Shown here: positions 35,545 through 45,200 of the stretch, piece by piece
Layout: every line of letters begins with the position of its first letter
Position numbering within the stretch: the stretch's first letter is position 1
Assembly: GCF_000236905.1 (NCBI RefSeq)
Contig: NC_016528.1
Span: 258,001-322,000, forward strand
Origin: Tetrapisispora phaffii CBS 4417
Taxonomy: Eukaryota > Ascomycota > Saccharomycetes > Saccharomycetales > Saccharomycetaceae
Length of the DNA stretch: 64,000 bases
Reading direction: 5' to 3'
The notes under the pieces: generated by a model
Databases searched by the model: none
Seen by the model: only the letters and a program-made list of their open reading frames with translations
Told to the model about the DNA's origin: nothing
Position numbers and translations under genes: made by a program

Positions 35545-37422
35545 ATGTCATCCTCTAAAAGATCATTAAAAGAAATTCTGAATTCTGAATATGTTGGAGA
35601 TAGTGATGAAGACGAGTATAATTCACGTGTGGCTGAGGGTTTAGAGATTGAAGATGAGCTGGAAGAAGAAGTGGACCCAAGTTTATGTATTGAATGTAAA
35701 GACATGAAATGTGAAATTATTTGTAATGACTGTGAAGAACGTTTCTGCGTTGTCTGTTTTGATATGATCCATAGAGGTGGTAAGAGGAGAAAACATGAAT
35801 ATATTAAAATTACCTCTGATAATGTTGAACAGTTATCAAATGAAGCTGAAGAAGATGGAAAGGACAAAAATACCATTGATAAACCTGAGACTGAGGTTGA
35901 ACAACAAGCAATTCAAGATAGTATAAATGCTACTGAATCAAACCAAACTTCAGATGATCAAAGCGATATTTCACTTTCAAATAAAAGAGAATCTGTTGAG
36001 GATAAACTGTTAAATATATTGTTGGATAGTTCATCATTTATTCCAATGAGGCTGACATATGATGAAAGACATCTGCTAAGATTATTGGAAGCAGGTTTGC
36101 AGGTTTCTGAATACACAGATAGGGTTGATGTACTATCATACACCTCTAAAACTAAAAGAATTGTTGAACAATTAAAAGAAATGTGCTCTGTTTTATCTGG
36201 TTTGGTGATTGCTTCAAACATTAAAGCTGGAAAGAAGCTATTGGAAATGAAAAACTTCTCAGATAATTCTTCTTGGTTTCAGAATATTTTTGAAATAGGT
36301 AGAAGATACAAAATTATGAACCCAGAAAGGATGCGCGACACATATGGTAAATTATGTTACATGGTAATGGATTCTAGGTTACCTCAAATTGAAGATCACA
36401 TGGAATTCCATTTATTCAAACCAATTAAAACTGTGAAGTCATTTTTAACTGCCATTACTGAAGATAATGGAAAGGCAATGGGTATATTTAAAGATAAACT
36501 AATTATACATGCTATAACACATATATCACCTATTGGAAAATCTAGGGCAGAAATCAATCGTCTCATAAGGTTAAAGGAATCTGCTATTGAGAAATTAGCT
36601 TCCAAATACAGCAGTAAATATTATTCTAAGGACGATATTTTTCAGGCTTTATATTCCATTGGTGACTATAATGCGTATGTTGACATGAATAGAAGGCCAA
36701 TAAGAAGAATGCTAGAAAGATTAGAAGTCTTCCGCGATACTGATATAGCACAAAAATATTCGATTGGTATACAATATGGTAGAGATGGTGCTCGTTTAAC
36801 TCATGACCACCAGAGACAATGGAATTACGTTCAGCAATCATTAACTCTATGGTCAGTGATTCAAAGAGAAATGGTCAAGTTATGGTACATAGCCGATCAA
36901 GATTTATTTGATGGCTCCCAATATAGACTGGCATCTACCGGACACGGTTTAAACAGAATTAAATCATGTCCAGGTATTTACAAAGAAATGCATAAGATCA
37001 TTAATGAGTGTCGTTCGAAGTGTGATACATGGGTTGGCTCTTCAGTTGTACATTTAGGTGACGATGCTGTACCAAACGCCTTATTTTTCTTAGATAAATA
37101 CACACAAATTCCATCGATTTTGATTCCATTTGACAATACTCTTTTGAAAATTAATGAATTAGTCTCCGATGATCCATATTTAGAGGACTATATCATAAAA
37201 GAATATGGTTCAGTGAACGATCTGAAATTGACCATTTTACAAGATGCTTTTGCTCATATGTTTGATGGCTCTGGTGCTGACAACTTCTATATGAGTGGTT
37301 CATGTATTGATGGTAGATTGACATCTGCATGGAATCATTGTAACGAAATATCCAAGAAGAAATATTACAACATCTTCTTATTAACGTCTTTCAGTGGTTT
37401 CAACGGTTCTGAAGGATTCTAA
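35545..37422 (+). CDS. B-box zinc-finger protein of the UPF0652/DUF2009 family
   Basis: The protein is 625 aa. An acidic N-terminus leads to a B-box-like zinc finger with Cys48, Cys51, Cys56, Cys60, Cys63, Cys68, Cys71, His76 and His84 (CIECKDMKCEIICNDC, ERFCVVCFDMIHRGG). An acidic linker follows. From about residue 150 to the end there is one large domain with segments such as LTYDERHLLRLLEAGLQVSE, DHQRQWNYVQQSLTLWSVIQ and LASTGHGLNRIKSCPG. I recognise this as the eukaryotic UPF0652 (DUF2009) family, present in fission yeast, plants and other fungi. Its molecular function is unknown to me. I know of no S. cerevisiae member, so it appears to be an ancestral gene that S. cerevisiae lost. It is intact and full length here. 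Confidence 0.8.
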   Translation: MSSSKRSLKEILNSEYVGDSDEDEYNSRVAEGLEIEDELEEEVDPSLCIECKDMKCEIICNDCEERFCVVCFDMIHRGGKRRKHEYIKITSDNVEQLSNEAEEDGKDKNTIDKPETEVEQQAIQDSINATESNQTSDDQSDISLSNKRESVEDKLLNILLDSSSFIPMRLTYDERHLLRLLEAGLQVSEYTDRVDVLSYTSKTKRIVEQLKEMCSVLSGLVIASNIKAGKKLLEMKNFSDNSSWFQNIFEIGRRYKIMNPERMRDTYGKLCYMVMDSRLPQIEDHMEFHLFKPIKTVKSFLTAITEDNGKAMGIFKDKLIIHAITHISPIGKSRAEINRLIRLKESAIEKLASKYSSKYYSKDDIFQALYSIGDYNAYVDMNRRPIRRMLERLEVFRDTDIAQKYSIGIQYGRDGARLTHDHQRQWNYVQQSLTLWSVIQREMVKLWYIADQDLFDGSQYRLASTGHGLNRIKSCPGIYKEMHKIINECRSKCDTWVGSSVVHLGDDAVPNALFFLDKYTQIPSILIPFDNTLLKINELVSDDPYLEDYIIKEYGSVNDLKLTILQDAFAHMFDGSGADNFYMSGSCIDGRLTSAWNHCNEISKKKYYNIFLLTSFSGFNGSEGF

Positions 37423-37949
37423 TATCACCATGAATCCATTTGTTATTTATAATGTTTTTCTTTTTAAAATAATGAATATGAATTGATTTAGAAACCTTTT
37501 TGTATCTAGTAAAGATATTGCCATAAAAGGCATGAAATTCAATTGTAGATAGACGATAGCTTTTTTGTACATAATGGGCGTATCTATATATATGTGTGTA
37601 TAAAGTATTATAAGAATAGTTCTTGTAGTTTGAAAGAGTGTTCTAAGCTCTCATCTAATCAAATTACATTATAGTCATTTTAATATCAATCAATAATCTC
37701 TTAAGATCTCACTTCTTTGACCATAAAGCTTACGCGGTGCTGTAATAAATTTACTGATTTAAGATTTAAGTGTAAACAGGACTGTCAATAAATGGTTTCA
37801 ATCAATACAATAAGTAAATAGAACAGCAATACTACAAGAACTGGTTAATCATTGTAATTAAATTGAGATATTTAACAATTGTGTTGTCTTCTTTCCTACT
37901 CTCCTTTTATAAATTTCAATGGATTATATCAACACTCAATTCAGAGGCA
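37423..37949. other. Intergenic, ARP1 promoter
   Basis: This is 527 bp of AT-rich DNA. The ARP1 frame is open upstream of its ATG as far as a TTG at 37863. That extension is hydrophobic and is judged non-coding. Confidence 0.4.
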
Positions 37950-39089
37950 ATGAATAATGAAGGACTTTATAACCAACCTGTTGTAATCGACAATGGTACT
38001 GGGGTGCTGAAAGTTGGGTTTGTAGGTGATGATAAGCCTAAATGTTTTCAACATAACATAGTGGGTACACCTAAGTTTGATAAAGTGATGATTGGAGGAT
38101 TAGATGATAATATGTACATAGGAAATAAGGCACAAGAAAATAGAGGTTTGCTGAGGTTAAGACATCCAATGGAACATGGTGAGGTAAAACATTGGGATGA
38201 AATGGAGGCGGTATGGAAACATACTTTATTGCATGATTTAAATATTCAACATATCGAAGAGCATCCAATTTTAATTACAGAAGCACCTCTCAATAGTAGT
38301 AAAAATAGAGAACATATGTGTGAAATACTATTTGAATCCTTTAATATTCCTGCCATACACGTCGAAAATCCAGCAGTTTTGGCATTGTATTCAGGAGGTA
38401 GAACTACTGGATGTGTCATTGACTGCGGTGAAGGATATTGCAGTGCAGTGCCAATATATGAAGGGTTTGCTTTGACACCATCAATACGGAGGATAGATAT
38501 TGGTGGAAGGGAAATCACCGAGCAATTACAGTTTCAAATTAGAAAAAGTGTAGGCATGTCTTTGTTCTCTAGTAATGAAAAGGAAATTGTCAGGACTATT
38601 AAAGAGAGAGCATGCTATGTGGCTGATGATATTTCTAAGGAAGAACATAAATATATTTTGGACTCTGAAAGTAATAGTTCCAAATTTAAATTACCGGACG
38701 GGAAGTCTTTAAGTATTGGAAATGTTAGATTTAGAGCAACAGAGCTTTTATTCAACCCCAGACTTATTGGCTGCGAGAGCGACAGTGTTCCAGAAATTGT
38801 ATTTCAAACTCTTTCCAGAGTTGACATAGATTTAAGACCTATGTTGTACAAAAGTTTAGTGCTGAACGGTGGTACTACCGTTCTTCCGGGATTTGGGAAT
38901 AGAATACTAAAAGAATTACAAATTTTGACTAAACAAGATACCAAATTAAGAATAATTGCATCACCTGAAAGAAAGTACACCACTTGGATTGGTGGTTCGA
39001 TTCTAGCAGGGCTATCTACGTTTCAAAAAATCCTAGTTACAAAAAGTAATTGGAACGAAGATAGGTCAAGAGTATATTCAAGTTTTTAA
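37950..39089 (+). CDS. ARP1: Actin-related protein Arp1 (centractin, dynactin subunit)
   Basis: The protein is 379 aa (S. cerevisiae Arp1 is 384 aa) from the ATG at 37950, which places the actin phosphate-1 loop correctly at the N-terminus (VVIDNGTGVLKVGFVGDDKP). Other actin signatures are HPILITEAPLNSSKNREHMC, CVIDCGEGYCSAVPIYEGFA, SLVLNGGTTVLPGFGNRILK, and the C-terminal YTTWIGGSILAGLSTFQKIL. Arp1 polymerises into the short filament at the core of dynactin, which activates dynein for spindle positioning. The DG(T)...K replacements fit centractin rather than conventional actin. This gene has YHR129C ancestry and sits between YNL-derived neighbours. Confidence 0.92.
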   Translation: MNNEGLYNQPVVIDNGTGVLKVGFVGDDKPKCFQHNIVGTPKFDKVMIGGLDDNMYIGNKAQENRGLLRLRHPMEHGEVKHWDEMEAVWKHTLLHDLNIQHIEEHPILITEAPLNSSKNREHMCEILFESFNIPAIHVENPAVLALYSGGRTTGCVIDCGEGYCSAVPIYEGFALTPSIRRIDIGGREITEQLQFQIRKSVGMSLFSSNEKEIVRTIKERACYVADDISKEEHKYILDSESNSSKFKLPDGKSLSIGNVRFRATELLFNPRLIGCESDSVPEIVFQTLSRVDIDLRPMLYKSLVLNGGTTVLPGFGNRILKELQILTKQDTKLRIIASPERKYTTWIGGSILAGLSTFQKILVTKSNWNEDRSRVYSSF

Positions 39090-39242
39090 TGAAGAATTAA
39101 TCTGAACAGCTCACTTCTTCTTCAGCGATAGTATATACAATTGATACCAGAAACATCGACTTGCATTTATAGGATACTAATTGATATTTTTATTACAATT
39201 AATTTATGATACATACATAAAAATTTATATATCAATGATCAT

Positions 39243-39787
39243 TTATTCTTCCATGGAAATATAGATAACATTAGAACCGTCAACTGGACTGATAGAAGAC
39301 AATACGGTACCTCTTACGACTGTTAAACCCAATTCTCTCTTTTCTTCTTTTCCTACATCAACTTGATCATCCAAGCCTTTAACATATTCAATAGCATTGT
39401 CTATGACTAAATTCATCAATGAATCGTAACCTTTCAATATTCCTGTTACTAATCTCCCACCCATTAGTTCTACACGAACTTCAGTATCTTTGTATTTACC
39501 TAAATCGACGATAGCATCTCTTTTTGGACCTTCGAACTTCTTCTTTGGTTGTTGTTGTTTTTCTCTTTGTTCTATGGGCTTATCTTGAATTACCTAAAAT
39601 AAAATAATGAACATACTGGGAAACACTAGAAAACACTAGAGTTTATGAACAAGCACGAAATATATTCAGATTATGTTAGTAAAATCTTACTTTCATCCCA
39701 GATCGTCCACCAAATTTCAATAATGAAGACGAAATACGCTAGCATATACAATGCATAATAAATATATGAACATACAGTTTCTGACAT
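39243..39787 (-). CDS. LSM7: U6 snRNA-associated Lsm7 (spliced, two exons)
   Basis: The gene is join(39776..39787, 39243..39593) on the minus strand: a four-codon first exon (MSET), a 182-base intron and a long second exon, giving 120 aa (S. cerevisiae Lsm7 is 115 aa). The protein starts MSETVIQDKPIEQREKQQQP. Its core KKFEGPKRDAIVDLGKYKDT leads into the Sm fold (VRVELMGGRLVTGILKGYDS, LGLTVVRGTVLSSISP). Lsm7 is part of the Lsm1-7 (mRNA decay) and Lsm2-8 (U6) rings. Without the intron only 73 residues from an internal ATG appear, which would lack the first Sm strand. The position between the small membrane ORF region and ALF1 matches YNL147W-YNL148C. Confidence 0.93.
39594..39775 (-). other. 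Spliceosomal intron of LSM7
   Basis: The 5' splice site GTATGT is at 39775-39770, the branch sequence TACTAAC at 39681-39675 and the 3' splice site TTTTAG ends at 39594. All three match the yeast consensus, and the two exons join in phase. Confidence 0.93.
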
Positions 39788-40150
39788 CTTTAAATTTAAT
39801 TCACTCTCACGGTTCCCCTATAGGCTCGACATTAACCATTGAAACAGAACCATCTCTAAAACTTACAATAACTCTTCTTTCATTTATATTAACCAATCTT
39901 CCTCTTTCTTTCTTATTGAAGTTTAAGTTTTGAATTTTTGTAAATTGAAGAGATGCCGCACCAAGACCTTCCCAACCTATTCATCTTGAAATGGCGATGC
40001 CATAAAACCTAACAGTATGCTTAATAATATGAAGTTACTTAAATGTAGAAGTAGTGCAAGCATATAAAAATTGGTTCTACATTGATAGAAGATTATTGTA
40101 TTGACATTAAACGTACCACTCTGTAGAAAAGTTGAAATAAAGTACTGAAT
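39788..40150. other. LSM7-ALF1 divergent spacer
   Basis: This spacer contains the broken small reading frame (listed as a pseudogene candidate). The upstream part is AT-rich without a recognisable motif. Confidence 0.5.
39807..40003 (-). pseudogene. Frameshifted small ORF upstream of LSM7 (unidentified)
   Basis: On the minus strand an ATG at 40003 opens MASPFQDE and then stops (TAG). One base out of phase the frame continues IGWEGLGAASLQFTKIQNLN, then NFNKKERGRLVNINERRVIV, and ends EPIGEP at 39807. One extra A after GATGAA would join the two into a 65-residue protein. The composition (charged, non-repetitive, with codon use like the neighbours) looks coding. I do not recognise it, and no spliced alternative fits: there is no ATG followed by GTATGT upstream and no branch sequence. 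It could be a real small gene with a sequencing indel, a decayed gene, or chance. It also has an in-frame upstream ATG at 40063 preceded by hydrophobic sequence. Confidence 0.4.
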
Positions 40151-40909
40151 ATGTCTTCAATTAGCGTTTTCGTGAGCTCAAACTTTAGCTCTTTAACTAA
40201 AGAAATGTCAAAGGAGATCTCTTTGTCAGAACTGTGTCAGAAGATGTACCCGATAACGGGAGTCTCTTCAGAAGACATGGAACTGACAATAGAGTCTGCC
40301 GATGGTAACAAGGTTAAGTACCAAGTTAATGTGATGGGTTCGATTGATGGCATATATCCATTCAAGGATTTTACTGGGACCAACGTCACTGTCCATGTAG
40401 TGGATCCAAACAAGGATTCAATTGTCAACCAATTACTAGAGTCAGGTGACAATAGTGACAAGTATACATATACCCTCTTGGAAGAAGATTACCAAAGGAG
40501 AACTGACTCGGTACTCCAATGGAAGAAAGATAATAAGCTTGGAAAGTATGACCCAAAATATCAAGCTGGATTGCTAAAACAACGAGAATTGCAGAATTCA
40601 ATAGCAGAAAAATTGCAAGTAAATGTCAGATGCTCTGTCAAGGTTTCTAATAAGCTAGAAAGAAGAGGCTGGCTTAGGTATATCGGCAAACTGCAAGCAG
40701 TCGCCAACACTGATAATTCTAATGATTTGTGGTGCGGTGTAGAGTTCGACGAGCCAACAGGTAAAAATGATGGTTCAATAAATGGTGTAAGATATTTTGG
40801 ACCCGTACTTAAGAACCACGGTGGTTTCGTTAAACCATTATACGTTGAAACTGGCGACCAATTCACTCCACTTGAGTCAGACTTGGATTTCTCTGATGAA
40901 GAAATATAG
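40151..40909 (+). CDS. ALF1: Tubulin-folding cofactor B homologue Alf1
   Basis: The protein is 252 aa (S. cerevisiae Alf1 is 254 aa). A ubiquitin-like N-terminal half (about 1-90) precedes a short helical linker (EEDYQRRTDSVLQWKKDNKL). A CAP-Gly domain follows at about 175-240, with LRYIGKLQAVANTDNSNDLW, CGVEFDEPTGKNDGSINGVR, and YFGPVLKNHGGFVKPLYVET. Alf1 binds alpha-tubulin and helps fold and store it in the cytosol. It is divergent from LSM7 as in YNL147W/YNL148C. Confidence 0.93.
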   Translation: MSSISVFVSSNFSSLTKEMSKEISLSELCQKMYPITGVSSEDMELTIESADGNKVKYQVNVMGSIDGIYPFKDFTGTNVTVHVVDPNKDSIVNQLLESGDNSDKYTYTLLEEDYQRRTDSVLQWKKDNKLGKYDPKYQAGLLKQRELQNSIAEKLQVNVRCSVKVSNKLERRGWLRYIGKLQAVANTDNSNDLWCGVEFDEPTGKNDGSINGVRYFGPVLKNHGGFVKPLYVETGDQFTPLESDLDFSDEEI

Positions 40910-41349
40910 TCTAATTTTACACATGTATGCATGTATGTATATATGACTATGTGCGCTCTAATTTATATAAGCATGCAGGTCTTATTTTATTCTGAACCTA
41001 GGATATAAACTGGAGCAAATCTGTCATCTATCTAATTATATAGAACTGTACCAAGGCGACTTTAACTATCATTTGTATTTATATTGAACCTTTCTATCTC
41101 TTTTGTTTCTCACATAGTGAAGAGTTAAGATTTTTCAGGCTGACAAGCTCATCGCAAAATTTGTTGATAGTGAAAAATAAAAATTTAAATTAAATATCGT
41201 TAGCTATCTGATTCAAATTATATTTGAATGATTGTATACATATGTTTATTTGTTTCGTTATTTAAGAAAGCATCCAAAGTTTCCAATTAGGTTAGACTGT
41301 GACGGTTCAGTTGGTTATTTTAAGAATCCTAGAAGAAAATACATATAAA
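40910..41349. other. Intergenic, RPC31 promoter
   Basis: This is 440 bp of AT-rich DNA between genes on the same strand. I see no motif beyond short runs. Confidence 0.4.
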
Positions 41350-42090
41350 ATGAGCAATTGGGGTAGTCGAGCCGGCAATGGAAGTAATTCAAAATTATCA
41401 AATTTACCATTTGGTTTAGGTTACCATGATGTTGATAAAGAAGCATCAAAAGAAGTTCCAACGATACAGTTACCAGTGAACAATCCTGTTAATGAAAGAG
41501 AAAGATCGTTATCGATCAGATATATAAAATTTCAAGAATCTGTAAGGGAAGGTCCATTTTTCACTGGTTCTCTAAATGTGCTGCTTGCTGATGAAATCAA
41601 CCAAAATGGTGATAAGGAAAATGCAGGTAATAAATCAAAGAAAAGAACAGATATTATTTATGAAGGTTCCTTAAACGATGGTATTGAAAGATATTCTGAT
41701 AAATATTTGAAAAAAGGAAAATTAGGTGTTTCGATCGATGAATTTCCATTCCATCTAGAGCACTTTCCAGAAGAATTATATAAAGCAATGGGCATTAATA
41801 AAAAGAAGATACTGAACTTATCGAAGTTAAATGACAAGGATGATTTATTTACCGGGAATGGAGATGATGATAGTAAAGGTATTTCAATTTTGGAAGAATT
41901 AAAAGATTTAGCCGATGATCTTGATGAAACAGAAGAAGGAGCAAATGATGGAGATAAAGCTATTGAATCCGAAGATGAAGATTTTGACGACGATAGTGAC
42001 AATGATGACTATAATGCGGAGAAATATTTTGATGATGGCGATGATGACTTCGGAGGTGATGAAGAGTTTGGCGATGAGCCTGCATTTTAA
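41350..42090 (+). CDS. RPC31: RNA polymerase III subunit Rpc31 (C31)
   Basis: The protein is 246 aa (S. cerevisiae Rpc31 is 251 aa) from the ATG at 41350. A GTG upstream is not a credible start. It has a Gly/Asn-rich start (MSNWGSRAGNGSNSKLSNLP), a middle with RYIKFQESVREGPFFTGSLN and IERYSDKYLKKGKLG, and a highly acidic C-terminal tail typical of C31 (DEDFDDDSDNDDYNAEKYFD). It is a subunit of the Pol III initiation subcomplex (C82-C34-C31). The position next to ALF1 fits YNL151C ancestry, with PGA2 lost between. Confidence 0.92.
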   Translation: MSNWGSRAGNGSNSKLSNLPFGLGYHDVDKEASKEVPTIQLPVNNPVNERERSLSIRYIKFQESVREGPFFTGSLNVLLADEINQNGDKENAGNKSKKRTDIIYEGSLNDGIERYSDKYLKKGKLGVSIDEFPFHLEHFPEELYKAMGINKKKILNLSKLNDKDDLFTGNGDDDSKGISILEELKDLADDLDETEEGANDGDKAIESEDEDFDDDSDNDDYNAEKYFDDGDDDFGGDEEFGDEPAF

Positions 42091-42271
42091 GTATATTGAT
42101 CTCATCATTTTTACAACATATCATTAATAATAAAAAATGCTGCATACTTATTTCCATAGAAATAATGATATATTTTACTATTCCAAAGTTCATTAGTATA
42201 TGAATTAGTATATGAATTATATAATTATCTTTCTGTAATATAAAACTATTAATCAAAAATATTATTACTTA

Positions 42272-45200
42272 TTATTTCTGGTATCTACTTGGTGGGTTTC
42301 CAGCTCCCTTTGGACCTTGTGGTAATTTAGAAACTACATCTCTTTTACTATCTTGAAATCTAGAAGTAGTCAAAGAACGACCTTGTTGTGGTTTGGAATC
42401 TCCATAGTTAGTATTTCTTGATGAAGCTTTAGCTGTACCATCATTTCCAAATCTACTTGAGCGCTCAGAAGTTCTATCCTTTTCAGGATAATCCACTCTG
42501 CCCCTCTTCATTGGATATAAAGGTTCACTATCCTTAATTTTCTCTTTGGTACTCTGTTATCTCCATGAGCTTTGTTTTGATCAACTTGGATCGTAGATTT
42601 GCCAATATTATGTCTATAGTTCGAAGCAGTTCTAAAATCACGTTTACTGTCGATGTTTTGATCATTCGTGGAGTCTCTGTTATATCTACTTGTATGAGCC
42701 GAACTGTTTTCAGAATAAAGAGGAGTAGATGTTCTGCCTAAGATATGGTCAAGTTTTGAAATGAGTAATTTCAAATCTTTCAGTTGTAATTCTAATTGTT
42801 CATCAGAAGCTCCTCTCGATAAATTACGAAAGTGATCTTCTAATAAATTCAAAAGTTGAGATTTATAATAATTAACGCTGTTGGTTCTTTTACTCAAATC
42901 TTTAATTTTTTGAGACATTACATTATCGTCCAACAAAGATAACACTCTGTTGAAATTATCGGCAGAAATATGATACGATATTTCTTTTATCAACCTCACT
43001 ACTTGGAATACATTGTTGTTGACAGGAGAAGGTGTAGATAAAACAGAAGAAGGTTCCTTGTGAATAGAAATCTCTGATTTGACAGCACTAGGTTTACTAG
43101 CTTCAATTCTCTTTCTCAAAGTATCTTGTTTCTTTACATTATCCTCGGCAGATTTAGCAATCTCGATTTCCTTGACTTCTTGGATATAAGTATCATGAGA
43201 TTCTTTCTCTGAACCAGTTAGCACATAAAAGTCAAATTTAGTTTTAGCTTTCTTTAAACGAGCTTTTAGATGACCAAGTAATGCCGTAGATGGAAGTTTG
43301 ATATCTTCCCTTTTTTCGTCAGATAATCTGCGTTCTAGTGTCTTAATTAGTAAATGAATATGGTCATCTACGATTGGAAAGATATTAGTAACATATTTCA
43401 TGAATTCAATACCGTTTCTGATAGACATATAATTATTATTCAATAAGGTGGATATAATTTGCTTCAAAAAATTGTAATACCAACTGTAAATATCTTTTGC
43501 TTTAGGATGGTCTATACCGTTTTTCTCTCTAATTTCCTCAATTTTACTTAAGAAAGAATTAAAGAAAATTCCCAAATTACCGGCTTCTAGGCTAGTGCAA
43601 CTGAATAAAAGAGTGCCTAAAATATCAGAATTAAACAAAGTTGAAGCAATTTCAAGTAATTTTTCAACCTCAAAGTTTTGTAGCAGGAAGTAGCTTGAAT
43701 ATAATGAATCTAAAGGATTGAATAATGATCTAGGAATAATACAATATTGTAAAAACATTTCTATACCTTTCTCATCTAATGAATTCTCCCAGGTATTAGA
43801 CTTATTCTTTAACGTTTCTGTCGTCTCATTGAAATCCCTTTGATGAACTCCAGAAGAATTCGATAATTCATTAATTTGTTTCTTTAAATGAGAAATTTTA
43901 CGAGAATTGGTCTCTGATTTTAGTTCTTTCTCTAAAATTAATTCTGCTTCTTTATAAAGAGCACTATCATGATGCATATTATATAAGTCAAAAGTCCAAA
44001 AATAGATGAATAGTTCATAGTCAATCAAAGATGTGTCAACATCAGTAAATGTGACATCATCTTTCATATTAAGAAATATATTGGCGTTTGATTCCTTATT
44101 ACTCCCAATGTTTGATCTCCATAAGTGAAATAACCAGGGAACTGATATACGGTGATTATTCGATAATAGTCGGAAAGGGATAATTGTCTCTCTAAATTCA
44201 TCTTTGCTCATTGTGTATTGAACCAATTCAATAAATGACCATAGCAAGCTGTTTAATTCATCACAATTAGATGATAAGATTTTGTAATGTAATGGGAGTG
44301 AATTTGCTTCCAAAATTAAATTATTAAGTAGTATTATAACTTCGGATAAGGAATTTTGCTCTTTGAATATCTTTATTAATTTTTGACTTTGCTCACTATT
44401 TTGATCTCTAGTATCATAAATTAAACTTCTGGCAATACTTTGTAATTGTGGTGCTGAATTTAGCATTTTCAGCTGTTTTATGTTCACTTCATTCAAATCT
44501 CTAATGCCTCCTACTGTATGCAATAACTCTTTCAAAATCGATATAGCAATAATATTCCCCTTGTGTAACGTTTTAATAATAAAAGTTATAATTTTATCTA
44601 TGTTCATATTTGGACACTTTTTCGTCAAACCAGCTATAAATGATGAAATACGTGTAACCCAACTAGTTGGGTTCACTCCGTCATCTTGGACTGTGTTACG
44701 TTGCTGAGATATACGCTGCAATATAATGTATTGTAATACATCATATGCAAAGTTATTGAAATATTTAGCCGTTATAATGACTAACTCAGTTACTTTGTCG
44801 TAATTTTCAACTTGCTCAACTACATTAGTTAAAGTGGCCAAGGGATTTGTAGAGAGAACACAACTAAAGTTCCTAGCCTCTTGTTCTATGTTGTCAGTAT
44901 TTAAAACTTTCAACAATCTCTTGGCTTCTCTTGCAGCCCTGTTGAATCCAATTTTCACATTCACATCGTCCTTTGATAATTTACTCAAAACTTCATTGTA
45001 CAAGAAATATCTTTTTTCAAAGCTAAACATACTCAATAGCTCGTATATATTAGTTGCAACTGAAGGACAATTTTCTAATAATGGTAGGGTTGGCATGATA
45101 AATTTTCTAGTATAATCAATCCATTTATCAATTTTTGAAACACGCAATTCATCATCTTTTTCATCTTTAATATCAGAAATACCTAATCTAACTAGTTTTG

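Noticed and set aside
37863..37949. N-terminal hydrophobic extension of Arp1
   Set aside because: It starts at TTG, and the actin fold begins directly after the ATG at 37950.
42508..42545. Programmed -1 frameshifting in THO2
   Set aside because: The sequence AGA AAA TTA is not an X-XXY-YYZ heptamer and no strong downstream stem is evident. A homopolymer indel is simpler.
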